Below, piece after piece: positions 6,911 through 14,289 of a stretch of 16,549 bases of DNA. Every line of letters starts with the position of its first letter. The stretch's first letter is position 1. The stretch is from Lachnospiraceae bacterium. GTDB taxonomy: Bacteria; Bacillota; Clostridia; Lachnospirales; Lachnospiraceae. The translations under genes and the position numbers were made by a program. The notes under the pieces are model-generated. The model searched no databases. It worked only from the letters and a program-made list of their open reading frames with translations, and was not told the DNA's origin. The DNA is taken from positions 1 to 16,549 of the forward strand of contig JAGCRJ010000147.1 in assembly GCA_017964745.1 (NCBI GenBank). Reading direction: 5' to 3'.

Positions 6911-7919
6911 CTATCTCATCTCCGCCGCCTCTGGAGATAACGATCTCGCCGGAATCTTCCAGTTTACGGATAATATTAACAATCTTCTGCTGAGCTTCTT
7001 CAACATCCTTCATACGTACGGGACCCATGAATTCCATGTCTTCCTTTATCATGGTTGCAAGACGCTTTGAAAGGTTGTTGAATATAGCATTCTGTACCTG
7101 TTCGTTGGCTGCCTTGAGAGCAATGCCGAGATCGTTATTATCGACATCACGCAGCACTCTCTGTATGGATCTGTCGTCGAGAAGAAGGATATCCTCGAAT
7201 ACAAACATCTTCTTTCTGATCTCGTCGGCAAGCTCGGGCTCTTCGATCTCGAGGGACTCCATGATGTGCTTCTCGGTACCGCGGTCGACGGAATTGAGGA
7301 TCTCGACAACCGAATCGACACCGCCGATGATCGTGTAGTCCTGATTGACAAGTGATGCCAGCTTCTGTTCGAGGACATTCTCGACTTCCTTGATGACATC
7401 GGGGCTTGTTCTGTCCATGACCGCAATTCTTCTGGCAACGTCTGCCTGACGGTCGGGTGAAAGTCCGGATATGATCTGGGCAGCCTGTCCGGGAGCAAGA
7501 TATGAAAGGATGAGCGCGATCGTCTGAGGATGCTCATCCTGAATGAAGTTAATGAGCTGTGTTGCGTCGGTCTTACGTACGAATTCAAAAGGCTTGACCT
7601 GAAGCGATGCGGTAAGTCTTCCGATAACATCCATCGCTTTTTCGCTTCCGAGTGATTTTTCGAGAAGCTCTCTTGCGTAATTGATACCGCCCTCCGCGAT
7701 ATACTGCTGTGCAAGGCATACACCGTAGAATTCTTCGAGTATCGCTTCCTTGACATCCGGACCGACGGTTCTGGTATTGGCTATCTCAAGGGTAAGCTCT
7801 TCGATCTCCTCTTCCTTGAGGTGCTTGAATATACCTGCGCTCCTCTCAGGTCCCAGTGTGATGAGAAGTATCGCAGCTTTCTGAACTCCGCTCAGATCAT
7901 TTGATGAAGATAAAGCCAT
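6903..7919 (-). CDS. fliG: Flagellar motor switch protein FliG
   Basis: FliG forms the switch ring on FliF, receives torque from the stator and couples to FliM for direction switching. The 338-residue length is normal. The N-terminal FliF-binding part starts SNDLSGVQKAAILLITLGPE. The middle domain carries the EHPQ motif at 129-132 (FIQDEHPQTIALILSYL), and SGLSPDRQADVARRIAVMD follows. The C-terminal domain contains the torque helix region (VFEDILLLDDRSIQRVLRDV). The ATG at 7917-7919 is preceded by AAGGAG. It lies 18 bases after fliF. Confidence 0.97.
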   Translation of the reverse strand: MALSSSNDLSGVQKAAILLITLGPERSAGIFKHLKEEEIEELTLEIANTRTVGPDVKEAILEEFYGVCLAQQYIAEGGINYARELLEKSLGSEKAMDVIGRLTASLQVKPFEFVRKTDATQLINFIQDEHPQTIALILSYLAPGQAAQIISGLSPDRQADVARRIAVMDRTSPDVIKEVENVLEQKLASLVNQDYTIIGGVDSVVEILNSVDRGTEKHIMESLEIEEPELADEIRKKMFVFEDILLLDDRSIQRVLRDVDNNDLGIALKAANEQVQNAIFNNLSKRLATMIKEDMEFMGPVRMKDVEEAQQKIVNIIRKLEDSGEIVISRGGGDEIVV

Positions 7920-7937
7920 TTAGAGTTACTCCTTAGA

Positions 7938-9539
7938 TCAGCCCCAGTCGTCTGTCAGCCAGTTACGAAGCAGAGCTGCAGCAGCCTCGGGATTTTCATC
8001 GACAAATTTTTCTATCATCCTTCTGGTCTCAGATTTATTCTCAACATCAATGTTCTCGATCTGAGGCTCGGGATTGGACTGAAGAAGCTGTTCAACGGAA
8101 AGTTCGGTCTCGGTCTCCTCTTCGTTCTTCCTGCCACCCATGCTCCTGAGAATGACAAAGGCGAGAAGTCCGAGTATGAGAATGATAAGGAATGCGGAAA
8201 GGACGGTGGTCCAGCTTATCGCAAGGCTTTCCTTGTCATAGAATATCGGTGACTCGTATGCAACGATGGTGATATTTTCAACCGGGATACCGGTAGCGTT
8301 TGCGGCGATCTGATAAAGCTCGGGATCGACTTCAAGCTTCTTGTCCGCTGAATTGGCGAGCTTATACTCTTCCCATGTGGTTCCGTCGAGAAGTCCCTGA
8401 GCCTTGACGTCCTCTTCGCGGATCTCCTTATAAGAGATGGCTGCTATGGACATCGATGAATTGGGATAATTGATCGCACCCGCGGGAGTTACCTTGTACT
8501 CGGATGATTCGTTGGGAAGATAATCCTTCTCGAGTTCGGTCGTAGACTGGGAACTGTTTCCGTAATCGCTGGTAACATAGGTGGTGCCTTCACCGTTTGA
8601 ATCGGTTCCGGGAATACCGCCCACGCCGTTTTCTGCGGTCGACTCATACTGCTCTTCATGTGAGAGCATGCCTTCCGTACGGTCGGAATTTGCATAATAT
8701 TCCTTGACGGTCTTCTCGTAATTGGAGTAATCCATGTCGAGATGACTTGTGACTTCGACCATATTGTAATTTGGAGTTCCGAGAAGAACCCTCTTTACCT
8801 GGTTGGCGATCATTGCCTCAGCCTGGTTGCGGAGCTCCTGCATGGAGTTTGCAATGCCGGATGACGAATAATCATCACCGCCCGCAAAAAGAAGCGTTCC
8901 GTCCGAATCGAGTATCGTTATGTTCGCGGTATTGCTGTTTCTCAAGAATGTCTGGATACACTTAGCCAGATTGGCTGCCTTGGCGGCGGTAAAGCTTCCG
9001 TCATGCTCTATCTGGATATATGCGGATGACTCCTCCTCGTTGGAGATAAGAGTTCCGGTATCCTCGGGAATATTGAGATTTACCTTGCAGCTTTCGACTC
9101 CGTCGATATCGAGGATAACGGCCTTGAGCTTATTCTCATAATAAAGCTGGTACATCTTGGCGCGGTCGGAGTTCGTTGTGGACAGACTGCTGCTGAGGGC
9201 ATCCTCAAGGGAATACTCCTCCGGAACGTAGCCCGATGAGCCGAGTGCAAGCTCAGCCTGGGTATACTGCGTAGTCTGGACGCTTATCGTAAGCGCATCC
9301 TGTGACTCGGTATGTGCTATTGAATTCTCGTCGAGAATGGCGATTATCTGTGACGCATCCTTGGTATTGGGTGCGGTTATCAGAACCTTGTACTTAGGCC
9401 TGGAAACAAAAAAGATGATGAGAGCAAAGACCGCGATGGCAAACAGTACAAGGCCGATGATTATGCCTTTCTGTCTCGCGGTGAATTTGTTCCACCATTC
9501 TTTGATCTTTTCAATTGTCTCCTTGATTCTCTCGGGCAT
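7938..9539 (-). CDS. fliF: Flagellar MS-ring protein FliF
   Basis: FliF forms the membrane MS ring, on which the switch, export apparatus and rod are built. The 533 residues hold a first membrane helix at about 25-46 (GIIIGLVLFAIAVFALIIFF) and the YscJ/FliF ring-building domains (KVLITAPNTKDASQIIAILD; VNLNIPEDTGTL). A Ser/Gly/Thr-rich variable stretch lies before a second membrane helix at about 444-464 (VLSAFLIILILGLLAFVIL). The cytoplasmic FliG-binding tail ends VDENPEAAAALLRNWLTDD, a close match to the family. The ATG at 9537-9539 has AGGAGG upstream. Confidence 0.97.
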   Translation of the reverse strand: MPERIKETIEKIKEWWNKFTARQKGIIIGLVLFAIAVFALIIFFVSRPKYKVLITAPNTKDASQIIAILDENSIAHTESQDALTISVQTTQYTQAELALGSSGYVPEEYSLEDALSSSLSTTNSDRAKMYQLYYENKLKAVILDIDGVESCKVNLNIPEDTGTLISNEEESSAYIQIEHDGSFTAAKAANLAKCIQTFLRNSNTANITILDSDGTLLFAGGDDYSSSGIANSMQELRNQAEAMIANQVKRVLLGTPNYNMVEVTSHLDMDYSNYEKTVKEYYANSDRTEGMLSHEEQYESTAENGVGGIPGTDSNGEGTTYVTSDYGNSSQSTTELEKDYLPNESSEYKVTPAGAINYPNSSMSIAAISYKEIREEDVKAQGLLDGTTWEEYKLANSADKKLEVDPELYQIAANATGIPVENITIVAYESPIFYDKESLAISWTTVLSAFLIILILGLLAFVILRSMGGRKNEEETETELSVEQLLQSNPEPQIENIDVENKSETRRMIEKFVDENPEAAAALLRNWLTDDWG

Positions 9540-9592
9540 TTCAAGCCTCCTGACAGGCAGACTGTTTTATGATTTTAAAACCGATGCGGAAA

Positions 9593-9925
9593 CTATACCT
9601 GCATCTGCATTATTTCTTTGTAAGCTTCGAGAAGTCTGTCCCTGATGGCGACGGTGTACTGAAGAGCGGTCTGTGCTTTCTCAAGAGCCACTGTAAGATC
9701 GTGCGCGGAATCGGACTGACCCAGTGCAAAGAGGATCTCCTGGTTTTCCGCCTCCGACAGATATGCATTGGTGGTCTTGATGCTGTCTACAGCCGAATTG
9801 AATACCGACGAGAACAATGTGCCGTCGGAACTTTCCCCCTGAAGCGAATTAACACCCTTTGCAGCCGATGATGTCTTGTAAAACTCAGCCGCACCGGTAA
9901 GTTCATGTACTAGTGATGCGTTCAT
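9593..9925 (-). CDS. fliE: Flagellar hook-basal body protein FliE
   Basis: FliE is the small adaptor between the FliF ring and the proximal rod, and an early export substrate. The 110 residues have a non-conserved Ser/Ala-rich front and the conserved C-terminal helix, with SDSAHDLTVALEKAQTALQY followed by TVAIRDRLLEAYKEIMQMQV, as in FliE. The ATG at 9923-9925 is preceded by AGAGGGGG. The gap to the flgC stop is 17 bases; 53 bases separate it from fliF. Confidence 0.95.
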   Translation of the reverse strand: MNASLVHELTGAAEFYKTSSAAKGVNSLQGESSDGTLFSSVFNSAVDSIKTTNAYLSEAENQEILFALGQSDSAHDLTVALEKAQTALQYTVAIRDRLLEAYKEIMQMQV

Positions 9926-9942
9926 TTAGCCCCCTCTTACGA

Positions 9943-10394
9943 TCAACCCTGGCCCATCTGAAGTCCCTGCTGCGTCATAGCCTTTGTTGCGGCAAATGCC
10001 GTTGCGTTTGCTTCGTAGGAACGGCTCGCATCTATCAGGTTCGTCATCTCGGTGATGATATTTACATTGGGATACATTACATATCCGTTCTCATCCGCAT
10101 CGGGATGTGAAGGATCGTAGACCATGTTCTGGGATTCACATGATCCTCCAAAACCTTGGCAACCTTAACTCCCTTTCCCGCGTAATTCTTGGATACGGAA
10201 TTGAGGACATGACTGAAGGTGTCGCTTCCTCTGACGCCCTTTTCCTCAAAGTAGACAACCTTTCTCACATAAGGAGACCCATCCTTGGTACGGGTTGTGT
10301 TCGCATTCGCAACGTTCTCGGATATGATATCCATCCTGTAACGCTGGGCTGTAAGGCCTGATGCGCTGATGTCAAATGCCGTAAACATTCCCAT
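9943..10394 (-). pseudogene. flgC: Proximal rod protein FlgC, split by a frameshift
   Basis: The first frame starts at the ATG 10392-10394 with an AAGGAG site: MGMFTAFDISASGLTAQRYR, then MDIISENVANANTTRTKDGS, on to GVKVAKVLED. It is a clear FlgC N-terminus. It then runs out of frame (HVNPRTWSTI...) and stops at 10077. The rest of FlgC lies in the -1 frame: ESQNMVYDPSHPDADENGY, then the conserved end IDASRSYEANATAFAATKAM, stopping at 9943. That frame is closed upstream by a TAA, so it is not a separate gene. The shift falls near 10135-10142. Removing two bases from CATGTGAA restores VLEDHESQNMVYDP, which aligns without a gap to FlgC as I recall it. Either a recent mutation or a sequence error; I see no slippery heptamer. 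Confidence 0.88.
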
Positions 10395-10409
10395 AGGATA
10401 CTCCTTTCA

Positions 10410-10799
10410 TTACTTCATGACACGCTGGAGATTTTCAAACTCCGACGTGATACTTCTCATAAGTCCCTGGTACTGAAGCTGGTTTCTTGCAAGCAGTACG
10501 TTTTCATTCTCGATATCGACATTATTCCTGTCGGTACGGTATGAGAAACCGGCCGCATCGGTATACGCTCCGACTTTGAGTCTGGAGAGATTAACGTTTG
10601 CAACCTTTTCATCCATTGATTCGGTTCTGCGATATCCGAGTTCCTTTTCAAGGACGGACTCAAAATCAACATCCTGTCTCTTGTAGCCCGGAGTATCGAC
10701 GTTGGCGATGTTGTTGGAAATGCACTGATCCCTTAACCAGGAAGCATCAGCGGCTTTTTCAAGCACGTTAATATAATCAAATGCACTTGTATTGACCAT
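10410..10799 (-). CDS. flgB: Proximal rod protein FlgB
   Basis: FlgB is the first proximal-rod subunit, assembled on FliE. The 129 residues contain ADASWLRDQCISNNIANVDT followed by PGYKRQDVDFESVL (about 18-48), the rod/hook family signature, and end with the coiled segment LLARNQLQYQGLMRSITSEF. A GTG at 10803-10805 would add two codons but touches the ribosome-binding site, so the ATG at 10797-10799, 5 bases after AAGGAG, is the likely start. It is the first gene of the flagellar operon, with its own promoter about 54 bases upstream. Confidence 0.95.
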   Translation of the reverse strand: MVNTSAFDYINVLEKAADASWLRDQCISNNIANVDTPGYKRQDVDFESVLEKELGYRRTESMDEKVANVNLSRLKVGAYTDAAGFSYRTDRNNVDIENENVLLARNQLQYQGLMRSITSEFENLQRVMK

Positions 10800-10852
10800 A
10801 AACACTCCTTTTTAGGCATAAAAGTCCTTCTTTTATACCTTACCAAATATTA

Positions 10853-10880
10853 ATTATACTGAAAATACCAAAAAACACAA
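10853..10880 (-). promoter_or_regulatory. Sigma-A type promoter of the flagellar operon (before flgB)
   Basis: TATAAT (complement of 10853-10858), a 16-base spacer and TTGTGT (complement of 10875-10880). The -10 is perfect and the -35 is weak. It lies downstream of two terminators that end codY transcription, so it is the best candidate for the main operon promoter. A weak CodY-like sequence (TATTTTCAGTATAAT, 11 of 15 matching the consensus) overlaps the -10. Confidence 0.6.
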
Positions 10881-10921
10881 TATCTTTTTAGAACTGCGGG
10901 GCTTCACCACAAAATCTTGTG

Positions 10922-10955
10922 TAAAAAGAAACCGGGCGGTAAAAAGCCGTTTCTT
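10922..10955 (-). terminator. Second terminator-like hairpin after codY
   Basis: AAGAAAC and GTTTCTT (complements of 10949-10955 and 10926-10932) form a 7-bp outer stem, extended by GGC/GCC with a two-base bulge. TTTTTAC follows on the minus strand. It stands in tandem 6 bases past the first hairpin, so little read-through from codY into flgB would be expected. Confidence 0.55.
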
Positions 10956-10961
10956 ATAAAC

Positions 10962-10993
10962 AAAAAAGGACCTACCCGAAAGTAAATCCTTTT
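10962..10993 (-). terminator. Intrinsic terminator after codY
   Basis: On the minus strand AAAAGGATTTAC pairs with GTAGGTCCTTTT (12 pairs, two of them G-U) around a 6-base loop, and the T-run continues to TTTTTT. It lies about 65 bases after the codY stop codon. It separates codY from the flagellar operon. Confidence 0.75.
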
Positions 10994-11026
10994 AACGTAC
11001 GTCAATCCGTTTTATGTTGTGAGATC

Positions 11027-11056
11027 ATTATACCGCGCCCCGCTGCGGACTTTCAA
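11027..11056 (-). promoter_or_regulatory. Possible sigma-A promoter just after the codY stop codon
   Basis: TTGAAA (complement of 11051-11056), an 18-base spacer and a perfect TATAAT (complement of 11027-11032). The spacer is very GC-rich. A transcript starting near 11020 would meet the two terminators after about 60 and 100 bases. It would therefore be a short RNA, or a leader of the flagellar operon subject to read-through. Confidence 0.4.
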
Positions 11057-11057
11057 G

Positions 11058-11846
11058 TCACTTGATGCCCTGGGATACCTTCATGGATCCGATCTCGTCG
11101 AACACATACTCGTTGAGGATCTTGATATATGTGCCCTTCATGCCGGAAGATCTGGATTCGATTATGCCGGCACTTTCGAACTTTCTGAGCGCGTTAACGA
11201 TAACACTTCTTGTTATACCTACTCTATCGGCTATTTTGCTCGCTACCAATATACCCTCATCGCCTTCAAGTTCATCAAATATGTGAACAATGGCTTCCAT
11301 CTCGGAAAAAGAAAGAGTGCTGATGGCGGATTTAACGACCGCGATCTTCCTGCTCTCCTCCGCACTTTCCTCGCTTACGGAGCGGAGCATCTCAAGTCCC
11401 ACGACCGTTGTTCCGTATTCGAGAAGGATGATATCGTCGATATCATATTCTTTATCGGTACGATACACAAAAAGAGTACCGAGCCTTTCACCCGCGATCT
11501 CTATCGGGGTGATGATGGCTTTGTACATCTTGGTATCGGTCTTTTCGAAACCGAGTGTATCGAGATTTACATTTTCCTTGGTGGAAAGAACAGAAAGAAG
11601 TCTTTCGTTGAGCATCTTGTCTATGAACTCACCGACATTACCGCCGATAAGTTCAGCAATGGGCTCTTCCCCGGGAAGAAGTCCCTGACCGAGAAGCTTA
11701 CCCTTCCTGCTTATGACAATGACGCTCGAAGACAGGATATCGCGCATTACGGAGCAGATATCATTAAATACAACCTTGCTGGAATTGTTATTGTGGAGCA
11801 GACTTCCTATTTTTCTTGTCTTATCAAGAAGCTGTACACTACTCAT
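11058..11846 (-). CDS. codY: GTP/branched-chain amino acid-sensing global regulator CodY
   Basis: CodY is the DNA-binding nutrient sensor of low-GC Gram-positives; with branched-chain amino acids (and often GTP) bound it represses starvation, motility and transport genes. The 262-residue length is normal. It has an N-terminal GAF-type domain (SSSVIVISRKGKLLGQGLLP; ERLGTLFVYRT; ILLEYGTTVVGLEML, to about 155) and a C-terminal winged helix-turn-helix at about 202-245 (ASKIADRVGITRSVIVNALR, then KFESAGIIESRSSGMKGTYI), nearly invariant in the family. The ATG at 11844-11846 has GGAGG 5 bases upstream; a GTG nine codons earlier lacks a site. The ligand-pocket segment (about 55-100) differs from B. 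subtilis. A CodY box in its promoter region suggests autoregulation. Confidence 0.97.
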   Translation of the reverse strand: MSSVQLLDKTRKIGSLLHNNNSSKVVFNDICSVMRDILSSSVIVISRKGKLLGQGLLPGEEPIAELIGGNVGEFIDKMLNERLLSVLSTKENVNLDTLGFEKTDTKMYKAIITPIEIAGERLGTLFVYRTDKEYDIDDIILLEYGTTVVGLEMLRSVSEESAEESRKIAVVKSAISTLSFSEMEAIVHIFDELEGDEGILVASKIADRVGITRSVIVNALRKFESAGIIESRSSGMKGTYIKILNEYVFDEIGSMKVSQGIK

Positions 11847-11889
11847 ACCTGCCTCCGCGAAATAAACGCACAAATTACGCTACGGAGTG

Positions 11890-11919
11890 ATTGTATCACA
11901 ATAAATATGCTCTTTTCAA
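11890..11919 (-). promoter_or_regulatory. codY promoter (sigma-A type, extended -10)
   Basis: TTGAAA (complement of 11914-11919), 18 bases, TACAAT (complement of 11890-11895) with the extended -10 element TG one base before it. It would start transcription about 37 bases upstream of the codY ATG. The CodY box begins 5 bases upstream of its -35. Confidence 0.65.
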
Positions 11920-11923
11920 TGCA

Positions 11924-11938
11924 AATTTTCAGAAACTT
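11924..11938 (-). promoter_or_regulatory. CodY binding site (CodY box) at the codY promoter
   Basis: The plus strand reads AATTTTCAGAAACTT, which differs from the published 15-base CodY consensus AATTTTCWGAAAATT at one position. It lies directly upstream of the codY -35, consistent with autoregulation. Whether binding here represses or merely modulates is not shown by the sequence. Confidence 0.75.
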
Positions 11939-11954
11939 TTGGACAATTTTACAA

Positions 11955-11977
11955 ACTTTTCAAATATTTTGAAAAGT
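11955..11977. repeat. Perfect inverted repeat between topA and codY, overlapping CodY-like boxes
   Basis: ACTTTTCAAA and TTTGAAAAGT are perfect 10-base inverted arms around TAT. Each half plus the centre reads as a CodY-like box with 3 mismatches (11955-11969 and 11963-11977), overlapping by 7 bases. It lies 16 bases from the near-consensus CodY box and 6 bases past the topA stop. The repeat could also form an RNA hairpin ending topA mRNA, but it is AT-rich with no proper U-run, so an operator is the better reading. Confidence 0.6.
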
Positions 11978-11983
11978 TATATA

Positions 11984-14056
11984 TCACTCTTCGTTTTCGA
12001 GATTCTCGGAATGTCCGCATTCCTTGTCGGAGCAGACAGCCTTCTTTCCCTTGATGACCATGAACTTGCCGCACTTCGGGCAGGGCTTTTTCGCCGGTCT
12101 GTCCCAGCTCATGAATTCACAATCGGGATAGCCGAGACATCCGTAGTACTTTCTTCCCTTCCTGGTGATCTTGATTACGATCTCGTTTCCGCATGAAGGG
12201 CAGGCAATACCGGTCTTCTCGTAGTAAGGCTTGGTATTCTTGCACTCGGGATAACCGGGGCATGCGAGGAACTTTCCGGAAGGACCGTACTTGATCACGA
12301 GCTTTCTTCCGCACTTCTCGCATACTTCATCCGACTCTTCTTCCTTGATCTCGATCTTGTCGAGCTCTTCGTTCGCCTTGTCGACGGACTCCTTAAGGTC
12401 GGGATAGAAATTCCTGATAACGGTCTTCCACTTAACCTCGCCCTCTTCGACACCGTCGAGAAGTCCCTCAACATTTGCGGTGAACTTCGCATCAACGATC
12501 GAAGGGAATGCCTGACTCATAAGATCGTCAACGGCATGTCCGATGTCGGTGACGTAAAGGTTCTTCTGTTCCTTGGTCACATAACGTCTCTTTATGAGTG
12601 TGGTGATCGTGGGAGCATAGGTGCTGGGGCGTCCGATGCCCTGCTCCTCGAGTGCTCTTACAAGGGAGCTTTCGGTGTAATGAGCGGGGGGCTGGGTGAA
12701 ATGCTGCCTGGGATCGAGGTCCTTAAGCGAAAGAACGGACTTTTCGCTTACGGCCGAATCAAGGCTCTTTTCATCCTCGGTATCGTCAGCCTGGATATAT
12801 ACCTTTCTGTATCCGTCAAAGGTAAGTCTGCTCGATGAAACGGTAAATACATGCTTACCTGCGTTTATCCTGATCGAAAGCGTCTCATATACGGCGGGAT
12901 TCATGCGGCTTGCAAGGAATCTCTGCCAGATGAGCTTGTAAAGTCTGTACTGGTCTCTGGAAAGCTGACCCTTGAGTGATTCGGGTTCCCTTGTAAGAAG
13001 GGTGGGTCTGATCGCTTCGTGAGCATCCTGGATCCTCTTTCCGGTATCTGCATCGGAGGAAGTCTCCGCAATATACTCGGGAGCGAAATTATCGGCAAGG
13101 TACTTGGATGCCTGTGCCTGGGCCTCATCGGAAACTCTGGTCGAATCGGTTCTCAGGTAGGAAATAAGACCTACGGTACCCTCTCCCTTTATCTCGATTC
13201 CTTCATAGAGCTGCTGTGCAACGCTCATGGTCTTGGAGGTTGAGAAATTAAGGGTCTTGCCTGCTTCCTGCTGAAGGGTCGATGTGGTGAAAGGAAGGGG
13301 AGCCTTCTTCTGTCTTGTTCCGGTGGTGACATCGGTAACAACAAACTTCTCATCCTTTACCTCGGACATGATCTTTTCAACTTCGGACTTGGAGGTCAGG
13401 CACTTCTTGGTCTGGTCCTCTCCGTAGTATTTTGCCGTAAGGGGTTTCTTTTCACCCTTTACGTCAAGGATCGCATCAAGGCTCCAGTACTCCTCGGGAA
13501 TGAATGCATCGATCTCATTCTCCCTGTCACATACCATATGAAGGGCCGCAGACTGAACACGTCCCGCGGAAAGTCCTCTTTTTACCTTGACCCACATAAC
13601 GGGGGAAATGCTGTATCCCACGATACGGTCGATGACACGTCTTGCCTGCTGTGCGTCGACAAGGTTCATATCAACTTCCCTGGGGTGCTTTAAGGATTCC
13701 TTTACCGCGTTCTTGGTGATCTCGTTGAAGGTGATCCTGTAGCACTTCTTGCTTCCGAGATTGAGAGCTGCATAAAGGTGCCAGCTGATAGCTTCTCCCT
13801 CACGGTCAGGGTCCGTTGCAAGATATATATTGTCAGCCTTTTTTACTTCCTTTCTGAGGGAAGCGAGAATGTCTCCCTTACCCCTGATGGTTATATACTT
13901 GGGCTCAAAATCATTATCTATATCGATTCCCATGGAGCTCTTGGGGAGATCGCGAACATGGCCCTGGGATGCGGTAACCTCATATCCCGAGCCAAGGAAC
14001 TTTTTGATCGTCTTCACCTTTGCAGGCGACTCTACTATTACAAGATTCTTTGCCAT
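11984..14056 (-). CDS. topA: DNA topoisomerase I (type IA)
   Basis: TopA relaxes negative supercoils by single-strand cleavage through a 5'-phosphotyrosine. The 690-residue length is typical. The Toprim domain opens MAKNLVIVESPAKVKTIKKF with Glu9, and TDPDREGE at 81-88 supplies Asp82 and Asp84. The catalytic tyrosine is Tyr300 in GLISYLRTDSTR. HEAIRPT at 346-352 and EEQGIGRPSTYAPTI at 470-484 are further family motifs. Three C-terminal zinc ribbons follow, with CEKCG/CPGYPEC (579-605), CPSCG/CLGYPDC (619-646) and CPKCG/CSDKEC (659-680). An upstream start at 14107 is possible on length, but MAKN has GGAGG 7 bases before its ATG. It has its own promoter, and topA-codY adjacency fits clostridia. 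Confidence 0.97.
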   Translation of the reverse strand: MAKNLVIVESPAKVKTIKKFLGSGYEVTASQGHVRDLPKSSMGIDIDNDFEPKYITIRGKGDILASLRKEVKKADNIYLATDPDREGEAISWHLYAALNLGSKKCYRITFNEITKNAVKESLKHPREVDMNLVDAQQARRVIDRIVGYSISPVMWVKVKRGLSAGRVQSAALHMVCDRENEIDAFIPEEYWSLDAILDVKGEKKPLTAKYYGEDQTKKCLTSKSEVEKIMSEVKDEKFVVTDVTTGTRQKKAPLPFTTSTLQQEAGKTLNFSTSKTMSVAQQLYEGIEIKGEGTVGLISYLRTDSTRVSDEAQAQASKYLADNFAPEYIAETSSDADTGKRIQDAHEAIRPTLLTREPESLKGQLSRDQYRLYKLIWQRFLASRMNPAVYETLSIRINAGKHVFTVSSSRLTFDGYRKVYIQADDTEDEKSLDSAVSEKSVLSLKDLDPRQHFTQPPAHYTESSLVRALEEQGIGRPSTYAPTITTLIKRRYVTKEQKNLYVTDIGHAVDDLMSQAFPSIVDAKFTANVEGLLDGVEEGEVKWKTVIRNFYPDLKESVDKANEELDKIEIKEEESDEVCEKCGRKLVIKYGPSGKFLACPGYPECKNTKPYYEKTGIACPSCGNEIVIKITRKGRKYYGCLGYPDCEFMSWDRPAKKPCPKCGKFMVIKGKKAVCSDKECGHSENLENEE

Positions 14057-14095
14057 GAAAAATCCTCCGGGCGTTTTATAAACCAAACGTAAAGA

Positions 14096-14124
14096 TATAT
14101 ACAACAAAAAAAATAAAATTGCAA
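14096..14124 (-). promoter_or_regulatory. topA promoter (sigma-A type)
   Basis: TTGCAA (complement of 14119-14124), a 17-base T-rich spacer and TATATA (complement of 14096-14101). The start codon of topA lies about 40 bases past the -10. It stands after the tRNA terminator, so topA is probably transcribed independently of the tRNA. Confidence 0.6.
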
Positions 14125-14173
14125 ATCTATTTATTTGGAAGAAAAAGGAACCGTCTCCCCGTTTGCCGGAGAA

Positions 14174-14210
14174 TAAAAAAAGATCCGCATACCATCGTAT
14201 GCAGATCCTT
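14174..14210 (-). terminator. Intrinsic terminator after tRNA-Glu
   Basis: On the minus strand AAGGATCTGCATAC pairs with GTATGCGGATCTTT (14 pairs including two G-U) around the loop GATG, followed by a run of seven T. It starts 3 bases past the tRNA 3' end. It is the strongest terminator in the window. Confidence 0.88.
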
Positions 14211-14213
14211 AAG

Positions 14214-14285
14214 CAGCTGGTAGGGGAATCGAACCCCTGTTTCCGCCGTGAGAGGGCGGCGTCTTAACCGCTTGACCAACCAGCC
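14214..14285 (-). tRNA. tRNA-Glu (anticodon CTC)
   Basis: A 72-base cloverleaf. The acceptor arms GGCTGGT and ACCAGCT pair (first pair G-U). The D arm has GGTCAAGCGGTTAAGAC, as in Firmicute tRNA-Glu. The anticodon stem CCGCC/GGCGG holds the loop CTCTCAC, giving CTC, which reads GAG. The T arm is AGGGG-TTCGATT-CCCCT. The discriminator is G and the CCA is not encoded. It is transcribed alone, from its own promoter into its own terminator. Confidence 0.95.
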
Positions 14286-14289
14286 ATAT

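Noticed and set aside
9943..10125. 60-codon ORF starting MVYDPSHPDADENG as a separate gene
   Set aside because: Its sequence is the conserved C-terminal half of FlgC. The best in-frame ATG has no properly spaced ribosome-binding site, so it is annotated as part of the frameshifted flgC.
10127..10160. Programmed ribosomal frameshifting in flgC
   Set aside because: No X-XXY-YYZ heptamer in the right frame was seen at the junction, and I know of no recoding in FlgC. Mutation or sequence error is simpler.
11019..11972. 317-codon open frame on the plus strand opposite codY
   Set aside because: It covers the codY coding region and its promoter in reverse, without a start site signal or known motifs.
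11955..11977. Intrinsic terminator for topA
   Set aside because: The stem is almost all A-T and no U-run of useful length follows, while both halves match the CodY motif.
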